A stretch of DNA of 8,991 nt from Bacteroidales bacterium (GTDB lineage: Bacteria; Bacteroidota; Bacteroidia; Bacteroidales; WCHB1-69). Under the pieces are notes generated by a model. It worked only from the letters and a program-made list of their open reading frames with translations, searched no databases and was not told the DNA's origin. Of this stretch, positions 5,509 through 8,991 are shown one piece after another; the stretch's first letter is position 1, and each line of letters begins with the position of its first letter. Where the stretch lies: the NCBI GenBank assembly GCA_031264975.1, contig JAISDH010000010.1:1-8991 (forward strand), given 5' to 3'. A program made the position numbers and the translations under genes.

Positions 5509-6489
5509 ATGAAAATAAAAAGTTTACAGCATAAAATAAAGCAAATTCTGCTTACATGCAGGCAGATTGTGCATCTGCCTAATTTTCAACTTTCAACTTT
5601 CAACTTTCAATTTTCAACTTTCAATTTTCAATTGATAAAACGTATTCTGAAAAAGATCCTCGGCTGGTTCCTATTTCTGATATTAACAATAATATTAGCG
5701 GTGACGATGAGGGTTCTTCTCCTGGCGTCGTTTCTTATTCCGACCGGGTCTATGCATCCCACGCTTATACCGGGCGATTTTATCTTTGTCAACAAGATGA
5801 TACCCGGACCCCGGATTTTCAAGAGCTGGGATTTCCTGAAAAACGGGGATTTCAGCATGAAACGATTGAAAGGATACCGCAAAGTGAAGCGCAACGAGAT
5901 TATAGTATTCAACTATCCCTATTCGAACCGGCATAAACTGGAGCTGGATTTTAATGTGTTTTATGCCAAACGCTGTATTGCTGTTCCCGGCGATACTTTT
6001 TATATTGACAATGGAATATACAGAGTAAAAAATTCTCCTGACACTCTGGGACACTATCCCGGTCAGAAACAGCTGTCGGAAACGCCGGTGGAAGATTTTC
6101 CTCCCCATATATACAACTGTTTTCCCGATACTGTTTACGGCTGGAATATCAGGAACTTCGGACCGCTGTATATCCCCGGCGAAAACGATACCGTAGCTAT
6201 AGACACAATGAGTATTCGCCTGTACCGGAAACTTATCGAATACGAAACACAGCAGCCGGTTGATCTCAGAGACGGACAGGTATTCATCTCGAATCAATCC
6301 GTAAGCGAATATGTATTCCGGCAAAATTACTACTTTATGGCAGGCGACTATGTAAGAGATTCGCGCGATTCACGCTACTGGGGACTGCTGCCCGAAGACC
6401 ATATCGTCGGTAAGGCTTTTATTATCTGGAAATCAAAAAATCGCGATACCGGCAAATGGCAATGGAAAAGATTTTTTAAAAGACTTTAA
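5509..6489 (+). CDS. lepB: Signal peptidase I
   Basis: The product (326 residues) is a membrane-anchored serine protease that removes signal peptides from exported proteins at the outer face of the inner membrane. A transmembrane segment spans about 51-77. It is followed by the nucleophile in IPTGSMHPTL (Ser81), the general base in YAKRCIAVPGD (Lys154), and the late box GDYVRDSRDSRYWGLL with VGKA (279-302). The long insert between residues 165 and 255 is usual for Bacteroidetes enzymes. The first 42 residues are odd: they include LSTFNFQFSTFNFQL, translated from a heptamer repeat, and come from the inverted-repeat element at 5461-5635. The native start may have been TTG at 5632 (residue 42, just before IKRILKKILGW) or may be lost. 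ATG 5509 has no clear ribosome binding site. Function as signal peptidase is firm; the start is uncertain. Confidence 0.92.
   Translation: MKIKSLQHKIKQILLTCRQIVHLPNFQLSTFNFQFSTFNFQLIKRILKKILGWFLFLILTIILAVTMRVLLLASFLIPTGSMHPTLIPGDFIFVNKMIPGPRIFKSWDFLKNGDFSMKRLKGYRKVKRNEIIVFNYPYSNRHKLELDFNVFYAKRCIAVPGDTFYIDNGIYRVKNSPDTLGHYPGQKQLSETPVEDFPPHIYNCFPDTVYGWNIRNFGPLYIPGENDTVAIDTMSIRLYRKLIEYETQQPVDLRDGQVFISNQSVSEYVFRQNYYFMAGDYVRDSRDSRYWGLLPEDHIVGKAFIIWKSKNRDTGKWQWKRFFKRL
5560..5580 (+). repeat. Hairpin inside the lepB 5' region
   Basis: AGGCAGAT (5560-5567) pairs perfectly with ATCTGCCT (5573-5580) over a 5-nt loop, just before the heptamer array. In the mRNA it would lie about 50 nt after the ATG at 5509 and could hinder translation from that start. 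Confidence 0.6.
5583..5631 (+). repeat. Seven-unit heptanucleotide array
   Basis: The units in order are TTTTCAA, CTTTCAA three times, TTTTCAA, CTTTCAA, TTTTCAA. The array is read in frame by lepB as alternating Phe/Asn/Gln/Leu/Ser residues. Seven units make 49 bp, so gain or loss of one unit would shift the reading frame of anything started upstream. Confidence 0.85.
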
Positions 6490-6528
6490 ACCATTAACAA
6501 TTCGCCATAATGGAATATACAGTAAACA

Positions 6529-7396
6529 GTATTGTTAATTCAATATAGTTTATTGCCTTTGCGCCCAAAAAAATATATGAAATGTCCGAAATGTGGCAGT
6601 GAAAATTACTGCAAAGATGGAGAGATAAAAGGAGTTCAAAGATATTGGTGTAAAGAATGTAATTACCATTACACAGTGATTCAAAAGTCAAATGTAAAGT
6701 CGGCAGAAATGCGGCGACTGGCATTGGAAATGTATTTGGAAGGTTTGGGATTCAGATCAACAGGCAGGGTGTTGAAGATAAGCTATGTAACCGTTTATCA
6801 ATAGGTAAAGAAGTACGGAGAAAAGAAAGAATTACCTCAGAAAAAAGAACCCGTAAAGGATTGTAGAACTTGACGAAATGCATATTTATGCGGGTCAAAA
6901 AAACTGCCGATGGATATGGATTGCTGTTGACAGACATGGAAAAAGGTATCTCTCTTTTGTCTGTGGGGACAGATCAACAGCGACAGGAATGAAATTGTGG
7001 AATAAAATAAAAAAACTGCTTATCTCCTTCGGTCAAGTGAAAAGATGAAAATAAACTGAATAATAAGTAATTAGTTGAATTCCCTAAATAAGTATATTAT
7101 GCTAATAAACAAAACATTTAATAGATTTACTTGACTAAAGTGGATAAGCAATATAAAAAATTTGGAAATCAGCTGTTTTACTTCTGATTACTGGAAAAGT
7201 TACGAAAAATTTGTTCCACATGAAAAACATTTGCAAACAAAAGCCGAGACCTTTACAGTAGAATGATATAACAGTCGAATAAGATATTATTTGGCGAGAT
7301 TCAAGAGAAAAACAAAATGTTACAGCAAAGCAGAACATATGATTGAAACATCATTAAATTTGCTTATGCTGAAACTTAATAAAGAATTAACAATAC
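6529..7396 (+). mobile_element. Degenerate IS1-family insertion sequence
   Basis: The ends are 13-bp perfect inverted repeats, GTATTGTTAATTC at 6529-6541 and its complement at 7384-7396. The flanking nonamers CAGTAAACA (6520-6528) and CAGTAATTT (7397-7405) agree at six of nine positions and may be a decayed 9-bp target duplication, the size typical of IS1. Inside is a broken transposase gene. At 868 bp it is slightly longer than a normal IS1 element, in keeping with extra DNA at about 7048-7182. Confidence 0.65.
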
Positions 7397-7434
7397 CAGT
7401 AATTTACTCGAATCCAACGAATCGTTGCCCGTAA
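6577..7434 (+). pseudogene. IS1-family transposase, inactivated
   Basis: The N-terminal part (from ATG 6577) has a zinc ribbon CPKC...CKEC (C3, C6, C25, C28) and a helix-turn-helix (about 45-75, EMYLEGLGFRSTGRVLKISY). It is broken by TAG at 6802-6804 where Trp is expected (YQ[W]VKK). The catalytic part resumes in the +1 frame at 6860 with IVELDEMHIYAG (first acidic residue, Asp at 6872-6874) and runs through FVCGDRSTATGMKLW to TGA 7046-7048. After about 130 bp of unrelated AT-rich DNA it returns in the first frame at 7183 with SDYWKSYEKF (second Asp, 7186-7188) and KAETFTVE (catalytic Glu, 7246-7248). TGA then replaces Gly at 7264-7266. The tail NSRIRYYLARFKRKTKCYSKAEHM follows and the frame ends at 7434. 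With two point stops, a frameshift and an internal disruption, it cannot make active transposase. Confidence 0.85.
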
Positions 7435-7486
7435 TATCCGGAATATTGGAGCATTCCTCAACGGGAACTACTATAGAGTACCTTCC
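7415..7486 (-). repeat. Cluster of three small hairpins between the IS and mobC
   Basis: Three stems follow each other: CAACGA/TCGTTG (7415-7427, 1-nt centre), GGAAT/ATTCC (7440-7457), and GGAA-TACT/AGTA-TTCC with small bulges (7464-7486). No coding frame with recognisable homology covers them. They could be the edge of a structured or repetitive sequence interrupted by the IS. The strand is uncertain; minus is given because mobC transcripts would run through it. Confidence 0.35.
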
Positions 7487-7580
7487 GGATAGATTTGAAA
7501 CTTCTGCGCCAATGCGTCTTTGATGTTCCTTTTATTCCATCTTCTTTTTACTTAATATAGCAAAATATTGAATATAAGCG

Positions 7581-7597
7581 TTTTGAAAGTTTCAAAA
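7581..7597 (-). repeat. AT-rich palindrome downstream of mobC
   Basis: TTTTGAAA and TTTCAAAA are separated by one G, 36 bp past the mobC stop. The stem is AT-rich and has no U-tract after it on the minus strand, so it is a poor terminator candidate. Confidence 0.3.
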
Positions 7598-7632
7598 TGA
7601 AAAAGTAAAGAAGTTTTTCGTTCCTCAATTTC

Positions 7633-8991
7633 CTATTCCTTCTTAATCAAATGCTGCAAATCAGGGTCTTCAGCTATCCGTTTCAATTCTTCAGCGACAA
7701 TCTGTTTGACATCCGATTTGATTTGATTATAGTTTCTTTCTATTTCAAACGACATGCAGTCGTTGCCGTTTTCGTCCGTAAAATCGGTGATGTTGGGGAT
7801 TTTTTTGTACGCCTTTGTTTCGCGGGCAACGGCAGCGTTATCCACCACAATTTCAGCATGGAAGATTTTTTGCTCAATACGTTCATCGAAATTGTCGGAC
7901 ACTGAACCTACAAACATACCCTGTGTCAGATTGCTGATTTTGGACGCAGGAATCAAAGAATCCAACTGTGTGGAGATAGAAGTTGATTTATCCTGCCGGT
8001 TTATCGTCATGGACTGGCGTTTTTGCAGCACTTTTCCAAAGCGTTCCGAAAGGTTTTTAGCCGATTCGCCTACCACCTGACCGGAAAAGATGTTTCCCAC
8101 CGTGTTCATCACAACGGCGGCTTCCTTATCGCCATAATCCCGCTTTAACTGCGAAAAGTCCTGAAAACCCAAACAGACTGCAACTTTATTGCTTCGTGCT
8201 GTTGCTATTAGATTATCTAATCCGCGAAAATAGATTGTGGGTAATTCGTCGATAATCACCGAAGATTTTAACTGTCCTTTCTTGTTGATTAATTTCACAA
8301 TACGGGAATTATACAAGCCTAATGCTGCTGAATAGATGTTCTGGCGGTCTGGATTGTTGCCTACACATAAAATCTTTGGCTCTGCGGGATTATTGATATC
8401 CAAAGTAAAATCATTTCCGGTCATTACCCAATACAGTTGCGGGCTTATCATTCTGGATAAGGGGATTTTAGCCGATGCTATCTGTCCCATCAACTGATCA
8501 GCCGCACCTCCTTCCCATGCGTCCATAAACGGGCTTAAATAATTCTCCAGCTGCGGATAAGACGTTAAAACAGGAAAAATATCTTCATATTTTCTGTTCA
8601 AAAATTCAATGGCATGTGGAAACGTGCAATATTTGCCGTTTTGATAGATTTTGAGATACCAGACGATTGCGGCAAGTAAAATAATAGGCGATTCGACAAA
8701 GAAATCGCCCTGCTTTTGAATCCAAGTCTTGTTCAAGTTCAGCATTATTGTGTATGCACTCTCGTATGCGTCCGATATGTCAGTCATAAACTCCGGAGCA
8801 ATCGGATTGCAACGGTGCGATTTGCGTGGATTATCGAAGTTAATCACGTAGAATTTGGGTTTTACCCTGTATTTGTCCATATTATTAAGGAGTGTGTTAT
8901 AGGCAATTACCGACAGGTCGTCAAACTTATAATCGTACACATACATCGAAAATCCCTTGACAATCTGCTGTCTAATGTAATTATTGACTAT
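7633..8991 (-). CDS. mobC: MobC/TraG-type conjugative coupling protein, C-terminal part
   Basis: The frame is open from the right edge to TAG at 7633, giving 452 visible residues. The codons before the internal ATG at 8946 read IVNNYIRQQIVKGFSM and fit the family, so the gene starts outside the window. The protein belongs to the VirD4/TraG/MobC AAA-type ATPases that link the relaxase-DNA complex to the type IV secretion channel at the inner membrane. Visible family landmarks are NKTWIQKQGDFFVESP, the Walker B-like strand SSVIIDELPTIYF (visible residues about 243-255), the LIATARSNKVAVCLGFQDFSQL segment that follows, and ISTQLDSLIPASKISNL near the C-terminus. The Walker A region lies beyond the edge. 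Similarity to MobC of CTnDOT-like Bacteroides elements is strong by eye. No frame damage is seen, so the conjugative element may be functional. Confidence 0.92.
   Translation of the reverse strand: MVNNYIRQQIVKGFSMYVYDYKFDDLSVIAYNTLLNNMDKYRVKPKFYVINFDNPRKSHRCNPIAPEFMTDISDAYESAYTIMLNLNKTWIQKQGDFFVESPIILLAAIVWYLKIYQNGKYCTFPHAIEFLNRKYEDIFPVLTSYPQLENYLSPFMDAWEGGAADQLMGQIASAKIPLSRMISPQLYWVMTGNDFTLDINNPAEPKILCVGNNPDRQNIYSAALGLYNSRIVKLINKKGQLKSSVIIDELPTIYFRGLDNLIATARSNKVAVCLGFQDFSQLKRDYGDKEAAVVMNTVGNIFSGQVVGESAKNLSERFGKVLQKRQSMTINRQDKSTSISTQLDSLIPASKISNLTQGMFVGSVSDNFDERIEQKIFHAEIVVDNAAVARETKAYKKIPNITDFTDENGNDCMSFEIERNYNQIKSDVKQIVAEELKRIAEDPDLQHLIKKE

Larger units (their letters stand above)
5461..5635 (+). 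mobile_element. 175-bp inverted-repeat element (MITE-like) spanning the lepB start
   Basis: The left end 5461-5480 and right end 5616-5635 are inverted copies matching at 19 of 20 positions, and both outer tips are the palindrome TCAATTGA. The left end has two TTGAAAA units and the right end a seven-unit TTTTCAA/CTTTCAA array. Between them lie a hairpin (5560-5580) and the first ATG of the signal peptidase frame. No transposase is encoded. Its borders coincide with loss of the upstream gene's 3' part and with the start of clear LepB homology. Mobility is inferred from structure only, and no flanking target duplication was identified. Confidence 0.55.

Noticed and set aside
5695..6324. 209-codon minus-strand frame opposite lepB
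   Set aside because: It is antisense to well-conserved signal peptidase motifs and has no recognisable features of its own.
6491..6513. CCATTA...TAATGG inverted repeat after lepB as a terminator
   Set aside because: The stem is 6 bp, AT-rich, with an 11-nt loop and no T tract.
6841..6860. A6 run in the IS1 transposase as a programmed -1 frameshift site
   Set aside because: The -1 frame after the run meets a stop at once (TTG TAG), and the catalytic part lies in +1, whose frame has TAA at 6854-6856. The shift must be a later mutation near 6857-6860.
7378..7527. Minus-strand open frame of about 47 codons between the IS end and mobC
   Set aside because: It has no start codon, crosses the IS inverted repeat, and other frames of the same DNA are equally open; better explained as noncoding or repeat DNA.

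Overview
The window looks like Bacteroidetes DNA, most likely order Bacteroidales. The signs are small-peptide and lipoprotein families known from that group, TAnnTTTG-type -7 promoter elements, AT-rich intergenic DNA with heptanucleotide arrays, and a MobC/TraG coupling protein of the kind carried by Bacteroides conjugative elements. No rRNA, tRNA or CRISPR array was seen.

Left half (1-4710, minus strand): a five-gene block read right to left. It starts with a small exported peptide of the NVEALA type (4376-4657) that has its own promoter (4702-4709) and a strong intrinsic terminator (4331-4363). Then come a 6-bladed beta-propeller lipoprotein (3032-4258), a thioredoxin-like lipoprotein with a CxxC motif (2442-3011), a polytopic O-antigen ligase-family protein with C-terminal TPRs (485-2425) and the start of a secreted protein (1-461, runs off the window). 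Gaps between the last four are only 16 to 23 bp. The layout suggests a system that makes, oxidises, perhaps modifies, and displays or senses a cysteine-containing peptide. The function is unknown, and this is the most interesting part of the window.

Middle (4710-5640): about 640 bp without an intact gene, made mostly of repeats. It holds a large inverted repeat with nested hairpins (4987-5159), a REP-like GC-rich hairpin (5204-5238), a promoter (5285-5292), and a 41-codon gene remnant (5350-5475). The remnant runs into a 175-bp inverted-repeat element (5461-5635) made largely of TTTTCAA/CTTTCAA units. That element also supplies the first 42 codons of the apparent signal peptidase I gene (5509-6489). 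A related heptamer array is read through inside the O-antigen ligase gene (965-992).

Right part (6490-8991): a decayed IS1-family insertion sequence (6529-7396) with 13-bp inverted ends and a degraded 9-bp target duplication, a short structured spacer, and the 3' part of mobC (7633-8991, minus), which marks an integrative conjugative element that extends beyond the right edge.
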